A stretch of 64,000 nucleotides of DNA from NCBI RefSeq assembly GCF_946480385.1, contig NZ_CAMLJP010000011.1, positions 19,273 through 83,272 of the forward strand, in the 5' to 3' direction. Origin of the DNA: an uncultured Azospirillum sp. Lineage in GTDB: Bacteria > Pseudomonadota > Alphaproteobacteria > Azospirillales > Azospirillaceae. The position numbers and the translations under genes are program-made. This document shows, one piece after another, positions 1-9,037 of the stretch (position 1 is its first letter; each line of letters begins with the position of its first letter). Under the pieces are notes generated by a model that was not told the origin of the DNA, did no database searches, and saw only the letters and a list, made by a program, of their open reading frames with translations.

Positions 1-43
1 CCAGGCCGGCCACCGGGTGCTCGCCCTCGGCGCCTTCCGCTGA
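1..43 (+). CDS. C-terminal tail of a gene entering from the left, possibly selB
   Basis: An open frame with G+C-rich codons runs from the left edge and stops at TGA 41-43, giving the tail QAGHRVLALGAFR. It converges on the formate dehydrogenase operon. The next gene contains selenocysteine, and the short Arg/Gly/Val-Leu ending resembles the last strand of the SelB winged-helix domain, so selB is a reasonable guess. Thirteen residues are too few to prove a family, and the frame could belong to another gene. Confidence 0.3.
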   Translation, partial: QAGHRVLALGAFR

Positions 44-63
44 CCGGTCCGGCACACCATCCG

Positions 64-405
64 TTACGTCCTGCTCTCGACGTCCTCCAGCAGCGTCCGC
101 AACTGGTCGCGAGTCGACTCCACCCGCTTGCGGCGGATGCCGACGAGGGGGAACTCCGCGCCATAGGTGACGCTCAGCGCGGTATTGACATGCCCCAGCG
201 CCGCCGCCACGCCGGTCTCTCCGGAGCGCTGGCGGGCGATCAGGCCGTCGCGCAGCTTCACCAGACAGCGCGACGCCTCCACCAGCGTGTTGTAGACCTG
301 ATCGGGAGGCAAATCCTCCGCCGGCCGGGCCAGCAGGCCGTCGAGCACCGACAGAGCGTCAGCGCAATGGTTGCCGGAGGGGCGGGGTTCGCCGGCAGTG
401 CTCAT
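64..405 (-). CDS. Conserved small protein at the end of the formate dehydrogenase operon
   Basis: 113-residue soluble protein without a signal peptide or membrane segment; it looks mostly helical. The start ATG (403-405) overlaps the stop of the NrfD-like gene as ATGA, so it is translationally coupled and is probably the last gene of the fdh operon. The longer upstream extension of this frame runs antisense-style into the membrane subunit gene and was rejected. I do not recognise a family. Its position suggests an accessory or maturation role in formate dehydrogenase, but that is inference only. Confidence 0.7.
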   Translation of the reverse strand: MSTAGEPRPSGNHCADALSVLDGLLARPAEDLPPDQVYNTLVEASRCLVKLRDGLIARQRSGETGVAAALGHVNTALSVTYGAEFPLVGIRRKRVESTRDQLRTLLEDVESRT

Positions 406-1421
406 GGCAGAGCCCTCCGCGCCTGCCCGTTTGGCAATGGAGCGCGCTTGCGTTCGTTGAGGGTGCTGGGTGGCTTCTGGGCAAAGCGGAAATAGTCGGT
501 CGGACGTTCGGCGGAGCGGTTGCCGGCCCGCAGGATGGCAGTGCGCAGGGCCATGCCGCCAGCCAGGATCGCCAGCGATCCCAAAACCGACAGCGCCGCC
601 GACGGCCGCCGACGGCCGGCATTGACGGCGTGGCAAACCAGCGGGATCGCGGCACCGACGGCGATGGCGCCGATCTTGTCCACCACGCCCAGCGTGCCGT
701 GCTCGATCGGTTCAGCGACGTGGTGGGCTTCATACTCGCGATTGGAGGCGAGCGAGGCGGCAAGGTCGACGGCGCTCGCCACCATGGCGACGCGGTCCAG
801 CCGCTCGGCATTGCCCGGCCGGCCGTCGAAGCGCTCGCCCAGCGACAGGGCCGCCGCCCCGCAGGCCATGGCCGAACTGCCGAATCGCACCGCCAAGAGC
901 CGTGGCGCCGCCGCCCACAGTGGTGTGCTGGTGGAGGACAGCAGGGCCGCGGTGTAGACGCTCATCCCCGCACCGGCCAGCGCCGCCGGCACTTGCGTCA
1001 GCCGCGCGGTACGCTTCATGCCCATCCAGTCGGCGGCGGCGGTCACCGCGCTGAAGGCACCGAAGCTGGACAGGATGTAGCTGCCGATCGACATCGGCGA
1101 GGTTCGCCGGAAGATGCGCAGCATGTTGTACCAGCGGCTGGGCGTGTGCAGGTCGCCGATCAACAGCATCGGCCCCACTGTCGCCCCGATCATCGCGACG
1201 TGGCGGGCGTTGCGCGCGGTCTTCTCCATCCCCGGCCCGCCGAACAGATCGGCCATGGTGCCGAGTATCTGGGCGGATCCGGACATGCCGGCCAGGAAGA
1301 TATAGCCGCTGGTCTTCCAGCCGAAGGGGCTGGCCTTCAGCGCCGGCCGGCCGTAATAGCTGGTTCCCTGGTAGGGCCGGTCGGCCGCACCGTGCTTGCG
1401 CGTCTGCAGGTCCTGCTGCAT
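402..1421 (-). CDS. nrfD: NrfD/PsrC-family membrane subunit of formate dehydrogenase
   Basis: 339-residue polytopic membrane protein. The opening YYGRPALKASPFGWKTSGYI followed by alternating hydrophobic stretches is typical of NrfD-like quinone-interacting subunits that anchor molybdoenzymes (PF03916 type). It replaces the cytochrome b gamma subunit of E. coli FDH-N and would pass electrons from the beta-subunit clusters to quinone. A strong Shine-Dalgarno (GGGGAGGAGG) precedes ATG 1421. It follows the beta subunit by 12 bases and overlaps the next small gene by ATGA, so all are one transcript. Confidence 0.88.
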   Translation of the reverse strand: MQQDLQTRKHGAADRPYQGTSYYGRPALKASPFGWKTSGYIFLAGMSGSAQILGTMADLFGGPGMEKTARNARHVAMIGATVGPMLLIGDLHTPSRWYNMLRIFRRTSPMSIGSYILSSFGAFSAVTAAADWMGMKRTARLTQVPAALAGAGMSVYTAALLSSTSTPLWAAAPRLLAVRFGSSAMACGAAALSLGERFDGRPGNAERLDRVAMVASAVDLAASLASNREYEAHHVAEPIEHGTLGVVDKIGAIAVGAAIPLVCHAVNAGRRRPSAALSVLGSLAILAGGMALRTAILRAGNRSAERPTDYFRFAQKPPSTLNERKRAPLPNGQARRALP

Positions 1422-1433
1422 GGGCCTCCTCCC

Positions 1434-2390
1434 CTACGATCGGCGGTTGACGGCGAACAGGGCGACGGCGGCCAGCGTCAGCCCGGCCATGGTGGCGAGC
1501 CCGGTACCCAGCGCCGGCGCCACCCGGTTGGAGGCCCGGGTGGGTGCGGAGGGCAGGCCGTAGGTTTCCGGCCGATCGGTCAGCAGGAAGAAGGCGTTCA
1601 GATGCCCGAGATCGCCGGTCGCGCCCGGTTCGCCAGGTGCGCCGTAGAGATAAGCGTCGGTGGCGCCGCGCTCATGCAGGCTCTCCACCCGCTCCCTCGC
1701 CCGCTCCACCAGATCGGGCAGTTCGCCGAACTGGATGCTATCGGTCGGACAGGATTTGGCGCAGGCCGGCTCCAGCCCGCCCTTCAGCCGATCGTAGCAC
1801 AGCGTGCATTTGTGCGCCTTGCCGTCGGCGACGTTCAGGTCGACCACGCCGAACGGACAGGCCGGCACGCAATAGCCGCAGCCGTTGCAGATGTCCTGCT
1901 GGACGACGACGGTGTCGAACTCCGTCCGGAACAGCGAGCCGGTCGGGCAGGCCTCCAGGCAGGGAGCGTTGTGACAGTGCTTGCACACGTCGCTCATCAT
2001 CAGCCAGTTGCTCTGGAAGGGCGGCATGCCGGTGGTGTTCCGCTCTCCGCAGCCCCCGCCACCGTCATCCAGGTCGCCGCCGATCTTCTCGACGAAGGCG
2101 ACATGGCGCCAGGTGCTGGCCGACAGCCCGCCGGTGTTGTCGTAACTGGTGCCCTTCAGTCCGACATCGTCGGCCGGCAGGGCATTCCACTCCTTGCACG
2201 CTACCTCGCAGGCCTTGCAGCCGATGCACAAGGTGGTGTCGGTGAAGAAGCCGTAGCTTCGGCCCGGAACGATGGTTACCCCGGCGGTCAGCTCCGATTC
2301 ATCCGGGATCATCCCCGGCAGGATCGGTTCGGCATAGTCGAGTGCCCGTTTCGGCACCGCGCGCGCGGGTGCGTCCTTCACTGCCCCCAT
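1434..2390 (-). CDS. fdxH: Formate dehydrogenase beta subunit, four [4Fe-4S] ferredoxin-like
   Basis: 318 residues from ATG 2390. An AGGAGG sits 10 bases upstream; a TTG two codons earlier is too close to it. Four cysteine groups are visible: C55/C58/C61/C65 in the segment LCIGCKACEVACKEW, then CKHCHNAPCLEACP, CNGCGYCVPACP and CTLCYDRLKGGLEPACAKSCP. This is the FdnH/FdoH pattern that carries electrons from the alpha-subunit cluster to the membrane. A single C-terminal hydrophobic segment ends in NRRS, as in FDH-N beta subunits. The start lies 2 bases after the alpha-subunit stop. Confidence 0.93.
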   Translation of the reverse strand: MGAVKDAPARAVPKRALDYAEPILPGMIPDESELTAGVTIVPGRSYGFFTDTTLCIGCKACEVACKEWNALPADDVGLKGTSYDNTGGLSASTWRHVAFVEKIGGDLDDGGGGCGERNTTGMPPFQSNWLMMSDVCKHCHNAPCLEACPTGSLFRTEFDTVVVQQDICNGCGYCVPACPFGVVDLNVADGKAHKCTLCYDRLKGGLEPACAKSCPTDSIQFGELPDLVERARERVESLHERGATDAYLYGAPGEPGATGDLGHLNAFFLLTDRPETYGLPSAPTRASNRVAPALGTGLATMAGLTLAAVALFAVNRRS

Positions 2391-2392
2391 CG

Positions 2393-5300
2393 TCAATCCC
2401 CCTCCTGCCGGTCGTCCCGCATGCGTCCCCGCGGCTCATCGGGAGCAAGACGGCCCGGACGCAAACCGCAGGTCAGCGCCTTGTTCTCATGCATGCCGGT
2501 GTTGGGATCACCGATGGCCGCGGTCAGCACATTGGCGATGTCGCCGGTGGCGAAGCCCTTCCAGCCGAAATGCCAGGGCATCCCGATCTGGTAGATCCGC
2601 CGGCCGTCGATCACGAAGGGACGCAGCCGTTCGGTCACCATCGCCTTGGTCTCGATCTGGCCGCGCGGGGTGGACAGAACCACCCAATCCAGCGTCCGAA
2701 TGCCCAGTTCGGCCGCCAGTTCCGGCGGAATTTCGCAGAATCCCTCCGGCTGCAGTTCGGCGGTGGAGGCGACCGAGCGGGTCGGCGTGCCGCCCGAGTG
2801 ATGCTCCGTCAGGCGGTAGGTGGTCAGCGCATAGGGATAGCGCGGGTCGCCCAGCGAATGGATCGGGTTGTCGGGCCGGTCCCAGATCTTGGCGGTCGGG
2901 TTCTGCTGCTGGGCGTAGAGCGGGTTCTTCACCGGCGATTCCACCGGTTCGTAATGGGTCGGCAGCGGTCCGTCCTTCAACCCCGACGGTACGAACAGCG
3001 CGCCTCGGCCATCCGCGATCATGATGAAGGGATCGGTGCCGCACAGCGCGTCCATTCCCGACGGCTCCGTCGACCAGTCCGGCGAATAGTCGGGCCGCTT
3101 ACTCTTGGAGAAGTCCACCTTGTCGGTGCCGTCCCACTCGCCCTTCTCCTCGTCCCACCAGACCAGCTTCTTACGTTCCGACCAGGGCTTGCCGGACGGA
3201 TCGGCGGCGGCGCGGTTGACCAGGGTCCGTCGGTTCGACGGCCAGGCGAAGGCCCAGTTCAGATGCGTGCCCGGACCGTCCGGACCATCGGCCTTGCGCG
3301 ACCGGGCATGGTTGAAGTCGTTCTTCGGGAACACGCCGGTGTAGATCCAGCAGCCGCAAGCGGTCGATCCGTCGTCCTTCAGCTCCTTGAAGTCGGGGAG
3401 TTGCTGTCGCTGTGCCGGGTCGGGCGACCATGTGTAGCCGTTGATCTCCTTCAGCACGGCTTCGGCGTCCGGCTCCCCCTTCTCGTCGGCCTCGGGATAG
3501 TCCCAGGTCAGATAGCGGATGGCCTGGTCCTTCACCGCGGCGCTGTTGGAGTACAGATCCTTCAGTCGGCGGCCGAGCTGGTAGATGAACCACAGGTCGG
3601 ATCGGCTGTCGCCGGGGCCGTCCACCACCTTGTCATGCCATTGGATCAGGCGATGGGTGTTGGTGAAGGTCCCGGCCTTCTCGCCGGCCAGCGAGGTCGG
3701 CAGCAAGAACACTTCCGTCCCGATGTCCTGCGGTGCCAGTTCGCCGCTACGCACCGCATGCCCTTCATACCAGAAGGAAGCGCTTTCGGTTTCCGTGAAG
3801 TCGGTGATGACCAGCCAGTCCAGCTTGCCCAATGCGCTCTGCACCAGCCGGGCGTTGCTGCCGCCGACCGCCGGGTTCTGCCCCATCAGGAACATGCCCT
3901 TGATAAGGCCGTCCTGCATGGCGAGCGTCATCGGCAGCTGGGAATGGTCGCCGAGAATCTTGGGCAGATTCTCGAAACACCAGCCATTCTCCTTCATCGC
4001 CGCCTCGCCGTACCAGGCGCGCAGCAGGCTGACGATGTATTTGGGGAAGTTGTGCCACCAGCCGGTCGGCGTCGCTTCATGGTCGATGTAGTCCTGCAGC
4101 GTGCCGTGCGGCTTGTGGGCATGCGGCTGTGGCATGTATCCCGGCAGCATGTTGTACAGCGTCGGGATGTCGGTTGATCCCTGGATGCTGGAATGGCCGC
4201 GCAGAGCCAGGATGCCGCCACCCGGCCTGCCGACATTGCCCAGCAACAGCTGGATGATCGCGGCGGCCCGGATGATCTGGACACCCGTCGAATGGTGGGT
4301 CCAGCCGACGGCGTAGCAGATCGCCCCGGTGCGCTCCGGCCCGGAGGCGCGGCAGAAGCCGTCCGCCACCGCCAGGAAGGTCTCCTTCGGGCAGCCGGTC
4401 ACGCGCTCCACCATCTCCGGCGTGTAGGCGGAGAAGTGGCGTTTCAGGATCTGGTAGACGCAGCGGGGATCCTGCAGAGTCTCGTCCTTCGGCGTCGGAC
4501 CCTGCTTCATGCGCTTCGTCATGTCGGAGAAGGATTCCGTCGTGTTGACGAAATGCTCCGCCAGCGAGGAGGGTACGAACTCTCCCTTGTATTGCCAGCT
4601 CTCGTACTCGTAAGACTTCTTCTTATCGCTCCAGCCGGAGAACTTGCCGTCGTTCTGGCTGGCGTCCAGGAAATCGTCCTCAATGATGGTGGAGATGTTG
4701 GTGTAGTTCAGGGCGTATTCCTTGAACCACAGGTCGTTCTCCAGGATATGGCGGATGATGCCGCCCAGGAACGCGATGTCGGTCCCGGCACGCACCGGGG
4801 CATAGGTGTCGACCAGCGCCGAGGTCCGGGTGAAACGGGGATCCGCATGGAACAGCGCGGCCCCCTTCTCCTTCGCCTGCAGGGCGAAGCGGAAGGCGAT
4901 CGGGTGGTTTTCCGCCATGTTCGACCCCATCACCAGGATGGCGTCGGAATTGGCGAGATCCCACTGGGGCATGGTGGCCGCCCCACGGCCGAAGGAGGCG
5001 CCCAAACTGGGCACCGAGGAGGAGTGTCAGACTCTTGCCTGGTTTTCGACCCAGACCATCCCCAACCCGCCGGAAAACAGCTTCTTGATGAGGTAGTTTT
5101 CCTCATTGTCCAGCGTCGCCCCACCCAGCGAGGCGATGCCCAGCGTGTGGTTGACGGTGGTGCCGTCGGGGAGCTTTTCGACGAAAGTCTCGTCTCGGGT
5201 TTGCTTGGTCAGCTGCGCGATGCGGTCCATTGCCCAGTCGAGCGGCCGCTCCTCCCACCGGTCGGAATGGGGTGCGCGGTAGAGCACCGAACTCATCCGC

Positions 5301-5659
5301 AGCTCGCTGGTCAGCCAGCCGAAGGTCGCCGCGCCCTTCGGGCAGAGCGTGCCCTGATTGATCGGGCTGCGTGGATCGCCCTCCACATGGATGACCCGGC
5401 CCTCCTTGGCGTAAATCAGTTGGGCGCAGCCGACGGCGCAGTAAGGGCAGATGTTGGTGCCGACGGTGTCCGCCTCTTCCAGACGCGGGCGCAGAGTATC
5501 AGACATCCGGCTTTTGGCCGCATCGGAGAAGGGGCTTTCCCCACGCAACTGACGCGGCAACGACCATTCGGCCAGGAAATCGCGGACGCGGTCGGCGATC
5601 GTGCGGCGCAGGACAGGCTTGTTCGGTCCCGGCTGGCGGCTCGGCTGGCGCGGCTTCAT
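2393..5659 (-). CDS. fdnG: Selenocysteine-containing formate dehydrogenase alpha subunit (UGA read-through)
   Basis: Two open frames in the same phase, 5659-5030 and 5026-2393, are separated only by TGA at 5027-5029. Read through, they give 1088 residues with the junction ENQARV-U-HSSSVPSLGASFGRG, where FDH-N/FDH-O alpha subunits carry selenocysteine, here Sec211. The N-terminus holds the [4Fe-4S] ligands C71, C74, C78 and C106, followed by the bis-MGD molybdopterin domains; VMGSNMAENHP and the C-terminal dinucleotide-binding domain are clear. It oxidises formate to CO2. The start ATG overlaps the upstream small gene as ATGA. No twin-arginine leader with a hydrophobic core is visible, unlike E. 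coli FdnG. This is not a frameshift or pseudogene. Confidence 0.95.
4997..5029 (-). promoter_or_regulatory. Bacterial SECIS element immediately after the Sec codon of fdnG
   Basis: Counting the UGA as nucleotides 1-3, an 8-bp stem forms between nucleotides 15-22 (GGUGCCCA) and 26-33 (UGGGCGCC), closed by a 3-base loop GUU. The E. coli fdhF SECIS needs U17 in the stem and G23-U24 in the loop. Here nucleotides 17, 23 and 24 are U, G and U at exactly the same spacing, although U17 is in a U-G pair and not bulged. This supports SelB-directed insertion of selenocysteine. Confidence 0.85.
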
Positions 5660-5901
5660 CGGCGGCTCTCCCCTGCGGCTTCGGCGGCATAGCGGATGTC
5701 GTGGACCACGGCGGCGATCAGGTCGGGCGGTTCGTCATAGGTGACGGTGACCCGCGCCCGGGAGCCGACCAGCGCCGGCAAGTCCTGCGGCTCGATCGGT
5801 GCGCTGTGCGCGAGCATGAACAGCTTCGCGATTCCCTGGTCGCTGACCAGTTGGAAGCGGCCTTCCTGTGCCAGGGTGATGATTCCGTCGACCGTTCGCA
5901 T
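5656..5901 (-). CDS. Small conserved protein preceding formate dehydrogenase alpha
   Basis: 81-residue soluble protein from ATG 5901 (MRTVDGIITLAQEGRFQLVS). Its stop overlaps the fdnG start as ATGA. A longer in-frame version reaches 6081 but would overlap the end of the upstream regulator gene by 76 bases, so the internal ATG is preferred; an alternative start nearer 5940 cannot be excluded. The family is not recognised. The tight coupling suggests a formate-dehydrogenase-associated factor. Confidence 0.65.
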   Translation of the reverse strand: MRTVDGIITLAQEGRFQLVSDQGIAKLFMLAHSAPIEPQDLPALVGSRARVTVTYDEPPDLIAAVVHDIRYAAEAAGESRR

Positions 5902-6005
5902 CCGCGTCGCCGTCGCATGGCTTTCGTTGACGGAATAACTCGCCAGCCGCGGATTGGTTCGCCACCGGTCTCGAATTTTTTCGGCGAGCCGGCCCCGAGG
6001 GGGGG

Positions 6006-6773
6006 TCAGGCCTGAACGATCCGCACTCCGGCGGCAGACAGCCGCTCCGCCCGCACAGCGTCGAGACTGCGGTCGCAGCACAGGACGTCGAAGCCGCTGA
6101 GCTTGGCGAAGAAGGCCGGCTTGACCTGATCGAACTTGCTGCCGTCGATCACCAGCGCCTTGGTCACGGCGTTGGCGATGGCAGTCTGCTTGATCTCGAC
6201 CTCATGGAAGTTAGAGCAGCTGATCCCCAGGGACTCGTGCACCCCGCCGGCCGAGATGAAGGCGGTGTTGATGCCGATGCCGCGCAACATCTCCAGCGAC
6301 TCCGGACTGGAAAAGGAGGCGGAGGAGGCGTGATAGAGTCCGCCCAGCATGACCACGCGCACGCCCGGCTTCTTGCAAACGATCTCTGCAATGTTCATCG
6401 CGTAGCAGACCACGGTGATCTGGCTGTCGGCCGGGATGCGGCTGGCCAGATGGGTGGTGGTGGTGCCGCAGTCGATGAACACCGTCTCGCCCGGCTTCAG
6501 CAGGGTTGCCGCCGCTTCGCAGGCCGCCCGCTTCATCTCGATATGGGCGTCCCGCTCGCGGTCCAGGATGTAGCCCATGCCACCGGTGCTCTCCAGTCCG
6601 CCAGCGATGTAGCCGCCCAGATAGGCGAACCGGCCGCCGCAGGACGCGATGTCACGTCGCACCGTCATTTCGGAAACGCCCAGCAGTTGGGCCGCATCTT
6701 TAAGCCGGAGATAGCCGCCGGCATCCAGCGCGGATTGCAACCGGTTCAGACGCTCGGCCCTTCTCATCGACAT
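6006..6773 (-). CDS. DeoR/GlpR-family transcriptional regulator
   Basis: 255 residues from ATG 6773 (an ATG two codons later is also possible). An N-terminal DeoR helix-turn-helix is visible (RLKDAAQLLGVSEMTVRRDI, about residues 22-41), followed by the sugar-phosphate-sensing domain with FIDCGTTTTHLA and the C-terminal DGSKFDQ and LSAAGVRIV segments typical of the family. It is divergent from deoC and the sugar ABC operon and probably represses that operon in response to a phosphorylated pentose. The formate dehydrogenase genes lie downstream on the same strand but look functionally unrelated. Confidence 0.9.
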   Translation of the reverse strand: MSMRRAERLNRLQSALDAGGYLRLKDAAQLLGVSEMTVRRDIASCGGRFAYLGGYIAGGLESTGGMGYILDRERDAHIEMKRAACEAAATLLKPGETVFIDCGTTTTHLASRIPADSQITVVCYAMNIAEIVCKKPGVRVVMLGGLYHASSASFSSPESLEMLRGIGINTAFISAGGVHESLGISCSNFHEVEIKQTAIANAVTKALVIDGSKFDQVKPAFFAKLSGFDVLCCDRSLDAVRAERLSAAGVRIVQA

Positions 6774-6903
6774 GTCCGCATCCCGCACCGTTTCCGCCCA
6801 TCCTGCGCGCGGCCGCACCATACAATCCAGACGGGTTAATCCCAATGGCGCAAACCAATAATCGGGATGGCCGTGGCCAGGATCACAAGGGCATGCATTG
6901 ATC

Positions 6904-6964
6904 TTGACACAGTGCGCGACCACGTGAAACTATCCTTTCAGAAAATGTTAGGATGTTAACATCG
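6904..6964 (+). promoter_or_regulatory. Candidate promoter and DeoR-family operator upstream of deoC
   Basis: A perfect TTGACA -35-like hexamer lies at 6904-6909, but the -10 region 17-18 bases later is poor. At 6945-6963 two copies of ATGTTA lie in tandem and the second forms the perfect 12-base palindrome GATGTTAACATC (6952-6963). TGTTA repeats resemble the E. coli DeoR operator core. The site sits in the 274-base divergent gap between the regulator and deoC. Confidence 0.45.
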
Positions 6965-7047
6965 CGACGACCTCCGAAGCGGTGTCGGCAATCCGGCGAC
7001 AAGGTGGAAAGGCCCCAAGAGACAAGGGGCTCCCCGGGAGGACCAAG

Positions 7048-7719
7048 ATGCCAATGCCCAGCGTTCCGACCGATCCGGCCGGTCTGGCTCCGTTCATCGA
7101 CCACACCATTTTGCGCCCGGATGCGCAGCCGGCGGATGTCGAGCGGCTGTGCGACGAAGCGCGCGCGCACGCCTTCAAGGCGGTCTGCGTCAATCCCGTC
7201 TTCATTCCGCTGGTGAGCGAACGGCTGGCCGGATCGCCGGTTGCGCCCTGCGCCGTCATCTGCTTTCCCTTCGGCGCCGATCCAACGGCGATCAAGGCGG
7301 ACGAGGCGGAGTGGGTGGTGCGCCACGGCGCCCGCGAGGTCGACATGGTGATCCCCATCGGCCTGCTGAAAGCCGGACGGACGGCGGAGGTCCGCGACGA
7401 CATCGCCGCGGTCAAACGGGCCTGCGGCGACGCCCTGCTGAAGGTCATCATCGAGACCTGCCTGCTCAGCGATGAGGAGAAGGTGCTGGCCTGCCGCCTG
7501 TCGCAGGAGACCGGTGCCGATTTCGTCAAGACCTCCACCGGTTTCGCCGGCGGCGGCGCCACCGTCGAGGATGTGGCGCTGATGCGCCGGACCGTCGGCG
7601 ACGGCATGGGCGTCAAGGCGTCGGGCGGCGTGCGGACCACCGAGGATGCCCGCCGCATGATCGCGGCGGGCGCATCGCGCATCGGCGCCAGCGCCAGCGT
7701 GACCATCGTCGGCGGCTGA
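7048..7719 (+). CDS. deoC: Deoxyribose-phosphate aldolase
   Basis: 223-residue class I aldolase that cleaves 2-deoxy-D-ribose 5-phosphate to glyceraldehyde 3-phosphate and acetaldehyde. The family hallmarks are [11 protein letters not shown] at the N-terminus, [18 protein letters not shown] with the structural lysine, and the Schiff-base lysine in [17 protein letters not shown] and a phosphate-binding GASR/GASAS segment follow. The start ATG 7048 is preceded by GGGAGGA. It heads the sugar operon, divergent from the DeoR gene; length is normal for the family. Confidence 0.95.
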   Translation: MPMPSVPTDPAGLAPFIDHTILRPDAQPADVERLCDEARAHAFKAVCVNPVFIPLVSERLAGSPVAPCAVICFPFGADPTAIKADEAEWVVRHGAREVDMVIPIGLLKAGRTAEVRDDIAAVKRACGDALLKVIIETCLLSDEEKVLACRLSQETGADFVKTSTGFAGGGATVEDVALMRRTVGDGMGVKASGGVRTTEDARRMIAAGASRIGASASVTIVGG

Positions 7720-7905
7720 CCCCGCCGGCGGCGCACACGCCGCACAACGTACCGGTCGGGCGGGAGTTCCGTCCGCCCCACCCGGCACGGCATCACGAAA
7801 AACGGAACGCGGAAGGGGTGGCAAACACCCCGGCGCCGACGGTGGGTTGCGGAGTCCCGCCTCCGCCGCGCTGCGCGAATCGCCTCTCATGGGAGTCACG
7901 CCAAC

Positions 7906-8952
7906 ATGAAGAAGTTGCTGTCTTCGCTCATCGTCGCCGCATCGCTGGTCGCCGGACCGGCGATGGCTGCCGATCCGGTCCCGACTCCGGATGCCGTCAA
8001 GACGCTGAAGTCCGACGTCACCAAGAAGAAATACACCATCGCCACCGTGGTGAAGGTCGACGGCATCGCCTGGTTCGATCGCATGCGCGAAGGCGTGAAG
8101 CAGTTCGCCGCCGACACCGGACATGACACCTGGATGGTCGGGCCGAGCCAGGCCGACGCCGCGGCGCAGGTCCAGCTGGTCGAGAACCTGATCGCCCAGG
8201 GCGTGGACGCCATCACCATCGTCCCCTTCTCCGTCGAGGCGGTGGAACCGGTGCTGAAGAAGGCGCGCGACCGCGGCATCGTGGTGATCGCCCATGAGGC
8301 GTCGAACATCCAGAACGCCGACTATGTGCTGGAAGCGTTCGACAACTTCGCCTACGGCGCCAAGCTGATGGAAGTGCTGGGCAAGGCGATGGGCGGCGAG
8401 GGCAAATATGTCTGCACGGTCGGCAGCCTGACGTCGAAGTCGCAGAACGAGTGGATCGACGGCGCCATCGCCTATCAGAAGGAACATTTCCCGAAGATGC
8501 AGCTGGCGACCAACCGTCTGGAGACCTATGACGACGCCAACACCGACTACAACAAGCTGAAGGAAGTCCTGACCACCTATCCGGACCTGAAGGGCATCAT
8601 TGGCGGTCCGATGCCGACCTCGGCCGGCGCCGGCCGTCTGATCGCCGAGCGCGGGCTGAAGGGCAAGCTGTCCTTCTCCGGCACGGGTCTGGTGTCGGTG
8701 GCCGGCCAATATCTGGCCCAGGGCGACATCCAGTACATCCAGTTCTGGGATCCGGCCGTCGCCGGCTATGCCATGAACATGCTGGCGGTGATGGCGCTGG
8801 ACGGCAAGAAGGACCAGATCAAGGCCGGCCTGAACCTCGGCCTGCCCGGCTACACCGACCTGACGACCCCGAAGGGCGCGAAGCCGAACCTTCTCTACGG
8901 CCAAGGCTGGGTCGGCGTCACCAAGGAAAACATGGACGACTACAACTTCTGA
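7906..8952 (+). CDS. Periplasmic sugar-binding protein, LsrB/RbsB-like
   Basis: 348 residues with a clear Sec signal peptide (MKKLLSSLIVAASLVAGPAMA). The mature part is a type 1 periplasmic-binding domain: VDGIAWFDRMREGVKQF, then LIAQGVDAITIVPFSVEAVEP and DYVLEAFDNFAYG, as in autoinducer-2/rhamnose/ribose binding proteins. It feeds the ABC importer encoded just downstream. A GGGAG Shine-Dalgarno precedes ATG 7906. The ligand is probably a pentose or deoxypentose given the neighbouring enzymes; an AI-2-like furanosyl ligand is possible. Confidence 0.9.
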   Translation: MKKLLSSLIVAASLVAGPAMAADPVPTPDAVKTLKSDVTKKKYTIATVVKVDGIAWFDRMREGVKQFAADTGHDTWMVGPSQADAAAQVQLVENLIAQGVDAITIVPFSVEAVEPVLKKARDRGIVVIAHEASNIQNADYVLEAFDNFAYGAKLMEVLGKAMGGEGKYVCTVGSLTSKSQNEWIDGAIAYQKEHFPKMQLATNRLETYDDANTDYNKLKEVLTTYPDLKGIIGGPMPTSAGAGRLIAERGLKGKLSFSGTGLVSVAGQYLAQGDIQYIQFWDPAVAGYAMNMLAVMALDGKKDQIKAGLNLGLPGYTDLTTPKGAKPNLLYGQGWVGVTKENMDDYNF

Positions 8953-8964
8953 TGTCCCCAGGGG

Positions 8965-9000
8965 CGGGCGCCGATGGCCGGTAACGGCAGTCGGCGCCCG
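8965..9000 (+). promoter_or_regulatory. Intercistronic hairpin between binding-protein and ATPase genes
   Basis: A perfect 10-bp stem, CGGGCGCCGA (8965-8974) with TCGGCGCCCG (8991-9000), lies in the 85-base gap and is not followed by a clean T run. Such hairpins commonly stabilise the upstream binding-protein mRNA or partly attenuate transcription, giving more binding protein than membrane components. That role is inferred. Confidence 0.6.
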
Positions 9001-9037
9001 CGTCTTCATCCTTTCCTCGAACCGCCGGGCGGAAGAC

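Noticed and set aside
5027..5029. In-frame stop suggesting a broken formate dehydrogenase gene
   Set aside because: The TGA aligns with the known selenocysteine position and is followed by a SECIS-like hairpin, so the gene is intact.
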